Shown piece by piece: positions 17,675 through 26,850 of a stretch of 49,801 nt of DNA. How positions within the stretch are numbered: the stretch's first letter is position 1; every line of letters starts with the position of its first letter. Location: NCBI GenBank assembly GCA_028871195.1, contig JAGWNT010000016.1, forward strand, positions 1 through 49,801, in the 5' to 3' direction. The stretch comes from REEB85 sp018971455 (GTDB lineage Bacteria > Pseudomonadota > Alphaproteobacteria > Acetobacterales > Acetobacteraceae). The position numbers and the translations under genes are program-made. Below the pieces are notes generated by a model. The model worked only from the letters and a program-made list of their open reading frames with translations. It did no database searches and was not told the origin of the DNA.

Positions 17675-18544
17675 TCAGTAATCGTCGATGCGTGAGAGCT
17701 CGGCTTCGTCCGCGCCGCGCGGCTGCTCGTGCAGCAGCGTGAGCTCTAGGCCGTTCACCGTACGGCTTGGGTAGATCCGCCGGATCTTCGGGTCGTGGCC
17801 CGGCACGATGCGCGTGACCTCGCCACCGAGTTCGTGGATGCGTTGATACGAGCGCAGTGTGGCGCCGACATCCACGGTCAGGACGAACGGGGCGCGGCGC
17901 AGGAAGTTCGCAAAAAAATGCGTGGAGTCCGAGGCCAGCAGTACAGGGCCACGCGGGGTCTGGACTCGCACCGCTTGCACCGCGGCGCTGTGGCCCGGCA
18001 GCGCGTGCAGCGTAATGCCGGGGAAGGGGGCCGCGTCGCCGTCGTGGAATACGACGCGCTCGGCATAGGTGTGGCGCACCAGCGTCACCACATCCTCAAC
18101 ATCGAACGCAAAGCGCATGACAGGCTCGCACATGCAGCGGCCGGTCGCGAATGACACCTCGTGATCCTGGATATGGAACCGCGCCTTGGCGAACCGATCG
18201 ATGTTGCCGGCGTGGTCGTAATGGAGGTGGGTGACGATGATGTCCTCGATCGCGTCGGGCTCGATGCCGAGCTGGCGGAGTGCGTCGATCGGATCGATGT
18301 CGAGCGGACGGTCGCGCTCAGCTGCCGCACGCTTGCCAAATCCGGTATCGACCAGAATGGTTCGGTGTGCGTTGTGCAAGATCCAAAGATTGTAATCGAT
18401 TGGCATTGGGGCGTCATGAATGTCTTTCGCCATGAAATGACTCGGCGCGCGTCGCGCGCGGCCTTTGGCGTAGCACAGAGAATAGACATGATAGACGCCG
18501 TCTTCGGAAGGTCCCGTCTCCGGGAATTGGGCTGCGTTGGGCAT
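17675..18544 (-). CDS. Metallo-beta-lactamase-fold hydrolase (lactonase-like)
   Basis: A 289-residue MBL-fold protein. The metal-binding motif HLHYDH is at residues 106-111 (THLHYDHAGN). Further ligands are likely in GHSAAVQ and SDSTHFFANF. It starts with a GGGAG site before the ATG. Length and the LVDTGFG segment resemble N-acyl homoserine lactonases and related lactone hydrolases of catabolic clusters; in this setting a pathway lactone or ester seems the more likely substrate than a signal molecule. It is the last gene of the site-C operon, 102 bp after SBP3. A decayed piece of a close relative lies at 40020-40215. Confidence 0.88.
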   Translation of the reverse strand: MPNAAQFPETGPSEDGVYHVYSLCYAKGRARRAPSHFMAKDIHDAPMPIDYNLWILHNAHRTILVDTGFGKRAAAERDRPLDIDPIDALRQLGIEPDAIEDIIVTHLHYDHAGNIDRFAKARFHIQDHEVSFATGRCMCEPVMRFAFDVEDVVTLVRHTYAERVVFHDGDAAPFPGITLHALPGHSAAVQAVRVQTPRGPVLLASDSTHFFANFLRRAPFVLTVDVGATLRSYQRIHELGGEVTRIVPGHDPKIRRIYPSRTVNGLELTLLHEQPRGADEAELSRIDDY

Positions 18545-18604
18545 GGTGTGCTCCCTCGTGAAATCACCGGAGAGCGATCCGGCGTCGATAGGGTCGAGGC
18601 GGCG

Positions 18605-18632
18605 CCCGCCGGCGGGCCAGGCCGCCGGCGGG
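18605..18632 (-). other. Strong stem-loop just after the SBP3 gene
   Basis: A perfect 11-bp GC-only stem (CCCGCCGGCGG at 18605-18615, CCGCCGGCGGG at 18622-18632) with a six-base loop lies 14 bases past the SBP3 stop on the minus strand. No T run follows. It matches the position of similar hairpins after SBP1 and SBP2. Confidence 0.65.
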
Positions 18633-18646
18633 ATGGCTCAAGCGTG

Positions 18647-19825
18647 TTATTTGGGCTGAATCATATCGAGAATGACCACCTTGCCGTCGTGGAGCTGGCC
18701 GACAAAGCCCACTGTCAGGATCTCATTCAGTGCTCCGGTCGTGGCCATGCCTCCATAGTTGAGCGGGACGCCCTGCACCGACTGCATCGGCAGAACCTGG
18801 CCGAATGCAGCCCTCGCCTTCATCGGGTCATTGGGGTCGCCACCCTTCTGGATGGCATGGATCATGACGTTCATGGCATCGTAGAATGAAACGATCAGCT
18901 CATTCGGCTCCTGACCGACATGCTTCTTGTATTCGGCGGCGAGGCGCTGGAAGCCGGGGCTGGCCTGGTTGACATAGAGCAGATTGTACATGCCCTCGGC
19001 GGCCTTCGCGCCGGCGGCATTGATGATGTCTTGCGGCGAGGGGCCGCCGCCCTTGATGATCTGGCCCTTGAACCCCAGCTCGCGGGCGGCGCGGACAATA
19101 ATGCCCGCCGTCGTCGGGGGCGTTGACGCGAGCTCGATAATGTCAACTTTTTTGCTCATGATTCGCGTTATCATGGGCGAGAAGTCATTTTGGGTTCGTT
19201 CGAACAATTCCTTGTCGACGACCGTGAACCCGGCTTTCTTCAGAAACTCCTCAGAGACATTCGTCGCGTCCCATCCGGAAGCATCGTTGGGGTCGACGAT
19301 TGCGACCCTGCGTTCCTTCAGGTGATCCCGCAACCAGGCGTAGAATGGCGGAATGTAGTCGGCGTTCACACTGAATGCGCGGACGAGGTGCTTGTCGTCG
19401 TGTGAGACCGCCTTGACGGTGCCGGAACTCGTAAGGGCCAGCACGTTGTCCGCCTCGATCGTCTGCTTCAGCGCCAGCGTCGAGGGGGTCGCCAGCACCA
19501 CCATGTATTTTGCGCCATCCACGTTGCGCAAACGGTTGTAGGCGGCGATGGCGTCGGCGGCCTTGTACTGGTCGTCGTAGGGAATTACTTCAATCTGGTA
19601 TTTCTTCCCGCCGACATCGAGCCCGCCCTTGGCGTTGATCTCGCTGGCCAGAATCCTGCCCGCCCACTCCTCGGCCTTGCCCCACGGGGCACCGCCACCC
19701 GTTAGCGGGGCAATCAACCCGATCTTGATGGTATCGGCCCGGGCGGGTGCCGCGGCCGTCAGGCCGGCGAGCAACGCGAGGCCTGGTGCGAGCAATGTCA
19801 GGTGGCGCCGTATGAACATGAACAT
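18647..19825 (-). CDS. ABC transporter substrate-binding protein, SBP3 (APWG type)
   Basis: A 392-residue periplasmic protein with a signal peptide at 1-30 (cleavage after ARA), then TIKIGLIAPLTGGGAPWG and INAKGGLDVGGKKYQI, shared with SBP1, SBP4 and SBP5. The Peripla_BP_6 domain fills the rest. The ATG at 19825 follows GAAGGAA; an ATG at 19963 would add a non-hydrophobic leader and nearly touch the preceding SDR gene. There are no permease genes next to it. It lies between an SDR gene and a lactonase-like hydrolase gene, which suggests that its ligand is a substrate or intermediate of this pathway. Confidence 0.91.
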   Translation of the reverse strand: MFMFIRRHLTLLAPGLALLAGLTAAAPARADTIKIGLIAPLTGGGAPWGKAEEWAGRILASEINAKGGLDVGGKKYQIEVIPYDDQYKAADAIAAYNRLRNVDGAKYMVVLATPSTLALKQTIEADNVLALTSSGTVKAVSHDDKHLVRAFSVNADYIPPFYAWLRDHLKERRVAIVDPNDASGWDATNVSEEFLKKAGFTVVDKELFERTQNDFSPMITRIMSKKVDIIELASTPPTTAGIIVRAARELGFKGQIIKGGGPSPQDIINAAGAKAAEGMYNLLYVNQASPGFQRLAAEYKKHVGQEPNELIVSFYDAMNVMIHAIQKGGDPNDPMKARAAFGQVLPMQSVQGVPLNYGGMATTGALNEILTVGFVGQLHDGKVVILDMIQPK

Positions 19826-19966
19826 GTTTCCTTCTGTTGGTGCGATTGAGCTCGCTTGTTGTGAGCAAGGTGCGTAGGAGGTCTCGCCGGTCCAGTTTGC
19901 GAGCCCGCTTCGATTAGTGCTGACGGACCGGGATAGGGGTGCGGATCTCATCGCGATCGGCATGGC

Positions 19967-20722
19967 CTACTCGATTCCTGCGGTCATGCCGCCATCGACG
20001 ACCACGACCTCGCCGGTCACGTAGAGCGCATCGTCGGACGCAAGAAAAATTGCGGGACCGGTCAGGTCGGCGGCAGTGCCGCGCCGCTTGAGTGGGATTG
20101 CGGCGGCCTTCCGCGCCAATTCCTCGCGCGAGGCTGGCGCGCTATTCATCAATGGAGTCTCGATCGAACCGGGGGCGATGGCGTTCACCCGGATTCCGAG
20201 TGATCCGAATTCCAATGCCGCAGTCCGGGTCAGCATAATGATGCCAGCCTTTGAGGCACAATAGGCGCCTCGGCTTCGCCTGGCATGGAGGCCGAGGACA
20301 GAGGTGGTGTTGATGATGGCCCCGCCGCCCTGCACGGCCATCTGCCGGGCCGCTGCCTGAAGGCAGAGAAAAGTGCCCTTGAGATTGACGTCGAGAACAC
20401 GGTCCCAATGCTCCGGTGTCGTGTCCAGAATTGGCAGAGGTATCGTGATGCCGGCCACGTTGACGAGCACGTCAATCCGGCCGAGCGCCGCGACAGCTTC
20501 GTCGGCCAGGGCCTGCACCGCGTCGGGATCGGAGACGTCGGTGCGGATCGCAATTCCCTTGCGACCCGCCCGACTGATCTCCGCGGCCGTCGATTGAGCA
20601 CCCGCCAGATTGATGTCGGCCACCACGACATCGGCACCCTCGCGCGCATAGGCGAGCGCGATGCCCTGGCCGATGCCCGATCCGCCACCGGTCACGATGG
20701 CGGCTTTGCCGTTCAGGCGCAC
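19967..20722 (-). CDS. Short-chain dehydrogenase/reductase (FabG-like)
   Basis: A 251-residue classical SDR. The cofactor motif TGGGSGIGQG is near the N terminus, an acidic residue in VVADINLAG favours NAD(H), the NVAGITIPL segment follows, and the catalytic Ser and YxxxK are in NTTSVLGL and YCASKAG. It ends in the usual GEVVVVDGGMTAGIE. The GTG at 20722 is chosen because it opens directly into RLNGKAAIVTGG and follows GAAGGGG; upstream residues overlap the SBP4 gene. It lies between two SBP genes in the site-C operon. Confidence 0.9.
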   Translation of the reverse strand: MRLNGKAAIVTGGGSGIGQGIALAYAREGADVVVADINLAGAQSTAAEISRAGRKGIAIRTDVSDPDAVQALADEAVAALGRIDVLVNVAGITIPLPILDTTPEHWDRVLDVNLKGTFLCLQAAARQMAVQGGGAIINTTSVLGLHARRSRGAYCASKAGIIMLTRTAALEFGSLGIRVNAIAPGSIETPLMNSAPASREELARKAAAIPLKRRGTAADLTGPAIFLASDDALYVTGEVVVVDGGMTAGIE

Positions 20723-20750
20723 GTGCGAGACCCCTTCAGCGGGCGCTGCG

Positions 20751-21908
20751 TCACCGGAACTTACCCAGCACCACCGGCTCGCCGTCGCGGATGGTGCCGA
20801 TATATTCGGTCGACAGCACCTCGCGATTCGCCCCAATCGTGTTCATTCCGCCCAGAACCAACTCGTCGCCCTGCACCGATGTCATCGGCAATGCCTTTCG
20901 GAATGCGGCGATGACTTTGCTGGTGTTGGTGGGATCGCCAGAGAGCTCAATCGCACGCAACAGCACAGCGGAGCCGTCGTAGATGGGGACGATCATCTCG
21001 TTCGGCTGCTGGCCTTCGGCATTTTTGTACTCCGCGGCAATGTGCTTGAAACCGGCATTTGATGGGTCCGCGAAGAGATTGACGAGCATTCCCTCCGCCG
21101 CCTTCTTGCCCGCCGCCGCGACGATCTCGTGCGGGCTCGGTGCGGCGGTCTTGATCAGAAGGCCGGAGTAGCCGAGTTCGCGGATCTGCCGCACGACGAG
21201 GCCGGAGGTTCCGGGCGGGGTGCCGCCAAGGTCGATAACATCCGGCTTCCTGGAGAGAATGCGGGTAATGAGGGGCTCGAAATTCGTGGTATCCCGGTCG
21301 TAGAACTGGGTGTCGAGAATCTCGAAACCGTATTTCTTGTAGAGAGGCGAAAGCTGCTTCGCGAAGGGCTGGCCCACCTCATCATTCGGGTTGACGAGTA
21401 CCAGGCGCCGCTGCTTCACGTGATCGGCGAGCCACTTGATCATGCCCGGCAGGTAGTCGTCGGGCGTGCTGTTGATTCGCATCATGAACTTGGAGTCTTT
21501 CGTCACCGCTTGGGGTGACGCGCAGGCGCAGATTGCAGCGATGTGATCCGCCTCGACGGACTGCCGCAGCGACACCGCGGCCGGTGAGGTCAAGATGAGC
21601 ATGATATGCACGCCGTCGAGATCGCGCAGGCGGTCGTAGGCGGCAACGGCACCAGAGGCCTTGTACTGGTCGTCGTAGGCGATCACCTTGATCTGGTAGG
21701 TCTTGCCGCCGACCGTCATGCCGCCATTCGCGTTGTATTTTTCGGCCGCGATGCGCATGGCCTCGGCGCTTGCCTTCCCCCATGGCGCACCACCGCCGGT
21801 CAACGGCGCAATCACGCCGATTTTGAGTGTCGCGGCGCTCGCGCTTGCGGCGGCGAGCACGGCCAGCAAGCCGGTCGCTGCGATGAGTGAGTTCTTGATC
21901 TTGTTCAC
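20751..21908 (-). CDS. ABC transporter substrate-binding protein, SBP4 (APWG type)
   Basis: A 385-residue periplasmic protein. A signal peptide covers 1-25 (cleavage after ASA), followed by TLKIGVIAPLTGGGAPWG and YNANGGMTVGGKTYQI. The start codon is GTG with GAAGGAA upstream. Two SBP genes in one operon (this and SBP3), with only an SDR between and no permease, is unusual. The mature proteins share the same loops but differ enough in the middle region to bind different ligands. Confidence 0.91.
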   Translation of the reverse strand: MNKIKNSLIAATGLLAVLAAASASAATLKIGVIAPLTGGGAPWGKASAEAMRIAAEKYNANGGMTVGGKTYQIKVIAYDDQYKASGAVAAYDRLRDLDGVHIMLILTSPAAVSLRQSVEADHIAAICACASPQAVTKDSKFMMRINSTPDDYLPGMIKWLADHVKQRRLVLVNPNDEVGQPFAKQLSPLYKKYGFEILDTQFYDRDTTNFEPLITRILSRKPDVIDLGGTPPGTSGLVVRQIRELGYSGLLIKTAAPSPHEIVAAAGKKAAEGMLVNLFADPSNAGFKHIAAEYKNAEGQQPNEMIVPIYDGSAVLLRAIELSGDPTNTSKVIAAFRKALPMTSVQGDELVLGGMNTIGANREVLSTEYIGTIRDGEPVVLGKFR

Positions 21909-21977
21909 CGACGTTCCTTCCCGATATTTTAGGGTTATGGGACTTCCGTGCCCGGCTGTCGGGCCGGTTTGGCACGT

Positions 21978-22805
21978 TCAGCCATGCATTTCCCGACCGT
22001 GCGTGCGCGAAGCGAACATGCGCAGCGCCTGGCTCACTTCATGGGGGGCCTCGAGCATCGAAAAATGGCCCACGCCGGCAATCACCTGTGTCTCAGCACC
22101 CGGCACCAGGCGTTCGACCAGTTTCATGAAGTCGCTCTTCATGCCGCGCGCCAATGACTCGCGTTCGAGCGAGGCGCCAAGATGGGTCGATTGCAGGACC
22201 AGAACGGGAACCTTAATTGCCCGCAACGTCGCTTTGCCGCGCAAGGAATCCCAACCGACGGCCTCGAGATACAGCGTCCTGCCAAAGCCGGGCTCGAGCC
22301 GCATTGTGCGGTCGACGATGTGAGCCTTCATTGACGGATCGGTGCCCACGGTAAACATGCCCGCGAAATGCTTCCGCGCGTAGGCGGCGAACCCATCGGC
22401 ATCGATCAGCGCCGAGGCACGCGCGATCATCGTGGGCCGGTCACTGTCGTAAAATGCCCCGTCGATCAGCACCAGGCCGGCGACATCCGCAGGTTGTTCC
22501 GCGTAAGCCTCCCGGATGATTTTCGCGCCCAGGCTGTGACCCACCAGGATCACCCGACCCAGTCCGGCTTCGCGGCGAACCTCATTGACCGCGGAGCCGA
22601 GAGCGGCGAGCGTCACCGCCGGTGGCGGAAGCGACGCGCCGTGACCTGGAAGATCGAGCGTGACGCAGCGAAATTCATTCCGCAGATCGGCAAGCTGGTG
22701 GCTCCAATCCTCGCCCGCGCAGGCAAAGCCATGCACCAGCAACAAGGTCGGGTCGCCGGTGCCTCCCACGTGATAGCTGACGCCGTTGCTCGTTTGCGGC
22801 ATCAC
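21978..22805 (-). CDS. Alpha/beta-fold hydrolase
   Basis: A 275-residue alpha/beta hydrolase: oxyanion loop LLLVHGFACAGEDW, strand-4 LDLPGHGAS, nucleophile elbow GHSLGA, and catalytic histidine in GVGHFSMLEAPHEV. The sequence type is that of small esterases, lactonases and C-C hydrolases. Its ATG overlaps the ADH stop codon (ATGA at 22802-22805), so the two are co-translated. It is not closely similar to the hydrolase at 5358, which has a FSFGG elbow. Confidence 0.88.
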   Translation of the reverse strand: MMPQTSNGVSYHVGGTGDPTLLLVHGFACAGEDWSHQLADLRNEFRCVTLDLPGHGASLPPPAVTLAALGSAVNEVRREAGLGRVILVGHSLGAKIIREAYAEQPADVAGLVLIDGAFYDSDRPTMIARASALIDADGFAAYARKHFAGMFTVGTDPSMKAHIVDRTMRLEPGFGRTLYLEAVGWDSLRGKATLRAIKVPVLVLQSTHLGASLERESLARGMKSDFMKLVERLVPGAETQVIAGVGHFSMLEAPHEVSQALRMFASRTHGREMHG

Positions 22806-23857
22806 GCGAACTCCCGGCGCATGGTCGCGGTGTCGATGACGAACCGATAACGCACATCGCCGCGCAGAAGTCGCTCATAGGCGGCATCGATGTCGTCGGC
22901 CGAGATGACCTCAACCTCGGCGGCGATACCGTGGGCTGCGCAGAAATCGATCATCTCCTGTGTTTCGGAAATGCCACCGCTTCGCGTTCCAGCGAGCGAG
23001 CGGCGATTGTTCAGCAGCGACACCGCCTCGCAGCTCAGGGGGCGCGGGGTGATGGCCAGGGAAACCAGTGTTCCATCCGCCGCGAGCAGCGACAGCAAGG
23101 CATCGAGATCGACGTTGCCGGGAACCGTGGAGATGATGAGATCGAAGGACGCGGCGCTGCTGGCGAAAGATGCCGGATCGGTTGAGTCGAGGAATTGAGT
23201 CGCGCCCAGGCGAAACGCATCAGCGCGCTTTTCCCGGGCGAGCTCCAACACTGTCACCTCGGCTCCGAGGGCGCGCGCAAGCTTCACCCCCATATGGCCG
23301 AGCCCGCCCAGGCCCACGATGCCAACGCGCATTCCCGGCCCAGCGTTCCAATGGCGCAAGGGCGAGTACATCGTGATGCCCGCGCAGAACAGGGGTGCCG
23401 CGCTCGCGAGGTCCATGCCATCTGGGATGCGGATCACGAAATCCTGGTCGACGACGATCTTCTCGGAATAGCCTCCCTGCGTGATCGATCCGTCGCGATC
23501 GCGGGCGTTGTAAGTCAACACTCGCTGCCCTTCGCAATACTGCTCGAGTCCCCGCTGGCATGAAGGGCACGCCCGACAAGACCAGACCATGTTGCCCACG
23601 CCGACGGCATTGCCCACCGCGAACCGCGTGACGGCCTGGCCGACAGCGGCAACTGTCCCGGCGATCTCATGGCCCGGTACAAGCGGGTAATACGGCCGGC
23701 CACGCAGGGCGCGCGCGTGCTCTATGTCGGAGTGGCAAATCCCGGCATACGCGATGTCGATCACCACGTCGTGCGACCCTGGCTCGCGCCGCGCGATCAT
23801 TGTCGGCGCAAACCGCGTCTCCGGCCCGGCGACCGCCCGTGCCGAGACCGATATCAT
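22802..23857 (-). CDS. Zinc-dependent alcohol dehydrogenase (cinnamyl-alcohol/YahK type)
   Basis: A 351-residue medium-chain dehydrogenase of the CAD subfamily: GICHSDIEHAR, VPGHEIAG, a structural zinc cluster in WSCRACPSCQRGLEQYC, and the Rossmann motif GLGGLGHMGVK. CAD/YahK enzymes usually reduce aldehydes with NADPH. The ATG at 23857 overlaps the ligase stop by four bases (ATGA), which fixes the start; an upstream in-frame ATG gives a glycine/proline-rich shadow. It sits between the acyl-CoA ligase and the hydrolase, an arrangement that fits sequential aldehyde/acid processing. Confidence 0.9.
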   Translation of the reverse strand: MISVSARAVAGPETRFAPTMIARREPGSHDVVIDIAYAGICHSDIEHARALRGRPYYPLVPGHEIAGTVAAVGQAVTRFAVGNAVGVGNMVWSCRACPSCQRGLEQYCEGQRVLTYNARDRDGSITQGGYSEKIVVDQDFVIRIPDGMDLASAAPLFCAGITMYSPLRHWNAGPGMRVGIVGLGGLGHMGVKLARALGAEVTVLELAREKRADAFRLGATQFLDSTDPASFASSAASFDLIISTVPGNVDLDALLSLLAADGTLVSLAITPRPLSCEAVSLLNNRRSLAGTRSGGISETQEMIDFCAAHGIAAEVEVISADDIDAAYERLLRGDVRYRFVIDTATMRREFA

Positions 23858-25428
23858 GCCGTGGCCCGGATGCGCGCGACCAGCGCCGGCTTGTCCACCT
23901 TGCCGGTTTGGTTGGTTGGCAACGGCTCGGCTTGAATCAGCCAACGACTAGGCACAGAAAAAGTAGCAATTCGTGATCGGAGCTGTTCGGATAGAAATTG
24001 CGGCGTGAGTGGCGCCTGCGTCACCACCACCGCCATCACCTCCTCGCCCAGATCGGGATGCGGCACTCCGAACACCGCGGCCTCGAGCACGCCAATGATT
24101 GCGGTCAGGGCCTGCTCGACGGCGGCCGGCGCGATATTCTCGCCGCCGCGGATAATGATGTCCTTGCTACGGCCGGTTATCCAAAGATATCCATCGGCGT
24201 CGATATGGCCGAGGTCGCCGGTATGCAGCCAGCCATCGGCATCGATCGGTGAATCGGCCGTGCCGTAATAGCCGAGCATCTGCGTCGGGGAGCGGACCAG
24301 AACCTCGCCATCCGGAAGGCCGGGCCGCGGCAGGATTGACAGCTCCGCCAGCGGCAGCGGTCGTCCTGTCGTGCCCGGCCGCTGTGCGGTGTCGTTGCCG
24401 GATGCGGCCGTTGCCTGGCCGGCGTTTTCGCTGAGCCCATAGCCGGTGGCCACTGTCGCGGTCACCCCGGGCAACCCTTCGCGGAAGCGGCGCAGCAGGT
24501 CGCCTCCGATCGGCGCGCCGCCGAGAGTGAGTGAGGCGAGGCTGGAGAGGTTGCGCTTGCCGATATCGAGGTGGTCGAGCAGACGCGTCGCCATCGTAGG
24601 CACCGCGTTCCAGCGCCGGACCCGGTAGCGCTCGATCAGCTCCAGTGTCTCTCCGGGATCAAAGCGTCCGCGCGGGAAAACCAGCGTGTTGCCGAGCAAC
24701 GCGCCGCGCAGCATCGCGCCGACGCCACCAATGTGAAACAGCGGCCCGGTATGGAGGTTCACCTCGCCATAGGACGGGTCCGCCGTGAAGGGAAGCCGCC
24801 GGGTGACGTGCAGGAGCATCTGCTGTGTGGCGATGATCGAGCGGTGGGCCAGAACCACACCCTTCGCGCGTCCTGCCGTGCCGGAGGTGAAGATGATGAC
24901 TGCGGGCTCATTCTCGTCGGTTACGTCCGGCGCGCCCATGGGTGCGGCTGCGTCGTCAGGTGCGTGCTCATCGGTCTCCCACGCGGCGCGCATGGCGCCG
25001 CTGGGAAGCCGCGCGGCACCCCGCTCGTCCGCGAGCGTAAGCACCGGCTGGAGTTGCTCCAGTCCATACGCGAGCTCATCGGCGCTCCACCAGGAATTGC
25101 CCAGCACGGGCACCGCGGAGAGACGCACGCATGCCCAGAAATTGGCGACGTAGTCGGCGCTGTTCCATCCGAGGATCAACACGCGGTCGCCGCGCCGCAC
25201 GCCGCTTGTCGCAAGCAGTCGGGCCTTCGCCGCGCTGGCCCGCAGCAACCCCGCGAAACCGACCACGCGCTCGCCCTGCACCAGATGCGGCCGCTCTCCC
25301 CAATGGCGTGCGAACACCAGCAGGTGTTCGATCCGTCGCGGACGTTTGGTGTACATGCGGAACGCGGTGCCGCTGATCGTCTCGACCGCGATGTCCTTGC
25401 TCCAGAGAGGCTCGGTGTCAGGCATCAT
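23854..25428 (-). CDS. AMP-dependent acyl-CoA synthetase/ligase
   Basis: A 524-residue ANL-family enzyme. The A3 phosphate-binding loop is IFTSGTAGRAKGVV, the A5 motif GYGLSENAG, the A7 motif WLHTGDLGHID, the A8 hinge ITGRSKDIIIRGGENI, and the A10 lysine sits in TNQTGKVDKP. It would activate a carboxylic acid with ATP and CoA. The set is complete, so it should be active. The N terminus is MMPDTEPLW, and the second Met (25425) is an equal candidate. It lies 13 bp after the CoA-transferase gene; having both a ligase and a transferase suggests two different acids, or alternative routes for one. Confidence 0.92.
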   Translation of the reverse strand: MMPDTEPLWSKDIAVETISGTAFRMYTKRPRRIEHLLVFARHWGERPHLVQGERVVGFAGLLRASAAKARLLATSGVRRGDRVLILGWNSADYVANFWACVRLSAVPVLGNSWWSADELAYGLEQLQPVLTLADERGAARLPSGAMRAAWETDEHAPDDAAAPMGAPDVTDENEPAVIIFTSGTAGRAKGVVLAHRSIIATQQMLLHVTRRLPFTADPSYGEVNLHTGPLFHIGGVGAMLRGALLGNTLVFPRGRFDPGETLELIERYRVRRWNAVPTMATRLLDHLDIGKRNLSSLASLTLGGAPIGGDLLRRFREGLPGVTATVATGYGLSENAGQATAASGNDTAQRPGTTGRPLPLAELSILPRPGLPDGEVLVRSPTQMLGYYGTADSPIDADGWLHTGDLGHIDADGYLWITGRSKDIIIRGGENIAPAAVEQALTAIIGVLEAAVFGVPHPDLGEEVMAVVVTQAPLTPQFLSEQLRSRIATFSVPSRWLIQAEPLPTNQTGKVDKPALVARIRATA

Positions 25429-25441
25429 GTTCTCGCTTGTG

Positions 25442-26662
25442 TCATCCGCCGATCGCGCCTTCCTTTTTCAGGTCCGCCACCGCGTCGGCGTCCAGCCCGC
25501 AAAGCTCGCCAAGCACGGATGCCGTGTGCTCCCCGAGGCTCGGCGGTGGCGAAAGCGTCCGCAGAGCCGAGCCGTGGTAGCGCATCGGGCTGTTGGGCAG
25601 CGCGACCGGACCCGCCTCGGTGGGGTATTCGGCGAGGAAACCACGGGCGCGCAAATGCGGGTCGTCGAGGACTTCCTGTACATTCCGCAATGGCGCCGCC
25701 GGGATGCGGAATTTCTCGCAGATTGCGCCGAGCTCTTCGCGCCCATGTCCGCGCGCCCAGGCGGCGATCTGCTCGGTCACCTCGTCGATCCGCGCGACCC
25801 GGCCACTTAGTTTGCGCAGCTCGGGATCAGCGGCGAGGTCCGGCCGCTGCATTGCCTCGGTCAGTTTCAGCCAATGCTCGTCGGTGGCGCAGACGATGGC
25901 GATCCACCCATCGCTCGCCTCGAAGGTGTCGAACGGAACATAGGAATCGGCGACATGGCGGTTGCCGGTTCGGCGTGGTGGGTGCTGGCTGCCATAAGCG
26001 TGCCCCGCGGCCGGCAGCAGGGGGGCAAACATCGCCTCCAGCATCGACACCTCGACGGCACGCCCCCGGCCGGTACGTTCGCGTTCGAACAGGGCGGTGA
26101 CGATGGCCCCATACAGATGCGCGCCGGACATGAAATCCGCCACCGGAACCCCGGCCTTGAGCGGGCGCCCGCCGAGCTCACCCGTCGTGCTCATCATCCC
26201 GCCCATCGCCTGGATGGTGAGGTCGAGTGCCAGCTTGTTGGCATAGGGCCCGGTGCTCCCGAAGCCTGAGGCCGAGGCGTAGATCAGCCGCGGGTTGGCG
26301 GCCAGCAGCACATCCGCCCCGAGGCCGAGGCGCGACATGACAGTGGGTGCAAAATTTTCGACCATTACATCGGCGGATTTGGCAAGCGTGATCAGCAAAT
26401 CCCGGCCGCGGGGATGCTTGAGGTTAAGGACAATCCCACGCTTGCAGCCATTGAGCGCGCGGAAGGGGTAGTCACCGTCGCGCGCGCGCCGCCGGGTCAT
26501 GTCGCCGCCTGGTGGTTCGATCTTGATGACATCGGCGCCGGCGGTCGCCATCAGGAACGTCGCATAGGGGCCCTGGAACACGTGACCCAGATCGAGCACG
26601 CGGATGCCGGCCAGTGGCAACGGCAGGGACGTGGTGGCGGCGGGTAGGGAATTTTCGTTCAC
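25442..26662 (-). CDS. CaiB/BaiF family CoA-transferase
   Basis: A 406-residue class III CoA-transferase: LAGIRVLDLGHVFQGPYATF, GADVIKIEPPGGD, and ASGFGSTGPYANKLALDLTIQAMGG, where the Asp of ALDLTIQ aligns with the catalytic aspartate. The start is GTG at 26662, with GAGGAGG at ideal distance; an upstream ATG at 26683 overlaps that site. It is the first gene of the site-C operon, and its promoter and operator lie 94 bp upstream. It is a paralogue of the enzyme at 7024 but not a recent copy. Confidence 0.92.
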   Translation of the reverse strand: MNENSLPAATTSLPLPLAGIRVLDLGHVFQGPYATFLMATAGADVIKIEPPGGDMTRRRARDGDYPFRALNGCKRGIVLNLKHPRGRDLLITLAKSADVMVENFAPTVMSRLGLGADVLLAANPRLIYASASGFGSTGPYANKLALDLTIQAMGGMMSTTGELGGRPLKAGVPVADFMSGAHLYGAIVTALFERERTGRGRAVEVSMLEAMFAPLLPAAGHAYGSQHPPRRTGNRHVADSYVPFDTFEASDGWIAIVCATDEHWLKLTEAMQRPDLAADPELRKLSGRVARIDEVTEQIAAWARGHGREELGAICEKFRIPAAPLRNVQEVLDDPHLRARGFLAEYPTEAGPVALPNSPMRYHGSALRTLSPPPSLGEHTASVLGELCGLDADAVADLKKEGAIGG

Positions 26663-26755
26663 GCGGTTCCTCCTCGGCGGCACGGCTGGGCGATGACGCG
26701 ACCCTCCTCACATGATCGGCGGCGCGTGAGCCATTTCGGCGCCGTGCAAGAAGTG

Positions 26756-26816
26756 CGGATATCCGACAAATAAACCGAATATACGATCAAGATACGCCAG
26801 GGTGCCAAGCTGTCAA
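26756..26816 (-). promoter_or_regulatory. Promoter with paired-palindrome operator C, for the eight-gene minus-strand operon
   Basis: On the minus strand a perfect TTGACA (26816-26811), a 16-bp spacer and TATCTT (26794-26789) are followed three bases later by CGAATATACG (26776-26785) and the perfect palindrome CGGATATCCG (26756-26765), centres 20 bp apart. Geometry is identical to site B. Confidence 0.8.
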
Positions 26817-26850
26817 GCAGTTCGGGTATCAACCTGCCCGGGCCGCGTCC

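Noticed and set aside
17675..18544. Quorum-quenching acyl-homoserine lactonase
   Set aside because: The fold and motif fit, but the gene lies in a catabolic operon with SBPs and an SDR, and there are no LuxI/LuxR genes in view. A pathway hydrolase is the safer reading.
24571..26100. A 509-codon open frame on the plus strand
   Set aside because: It lies antisense to the acyl-CoA ligase and CoA-transferase, both of which have complete family motifs. Its second half is almost all Arg, Pro and Ala.
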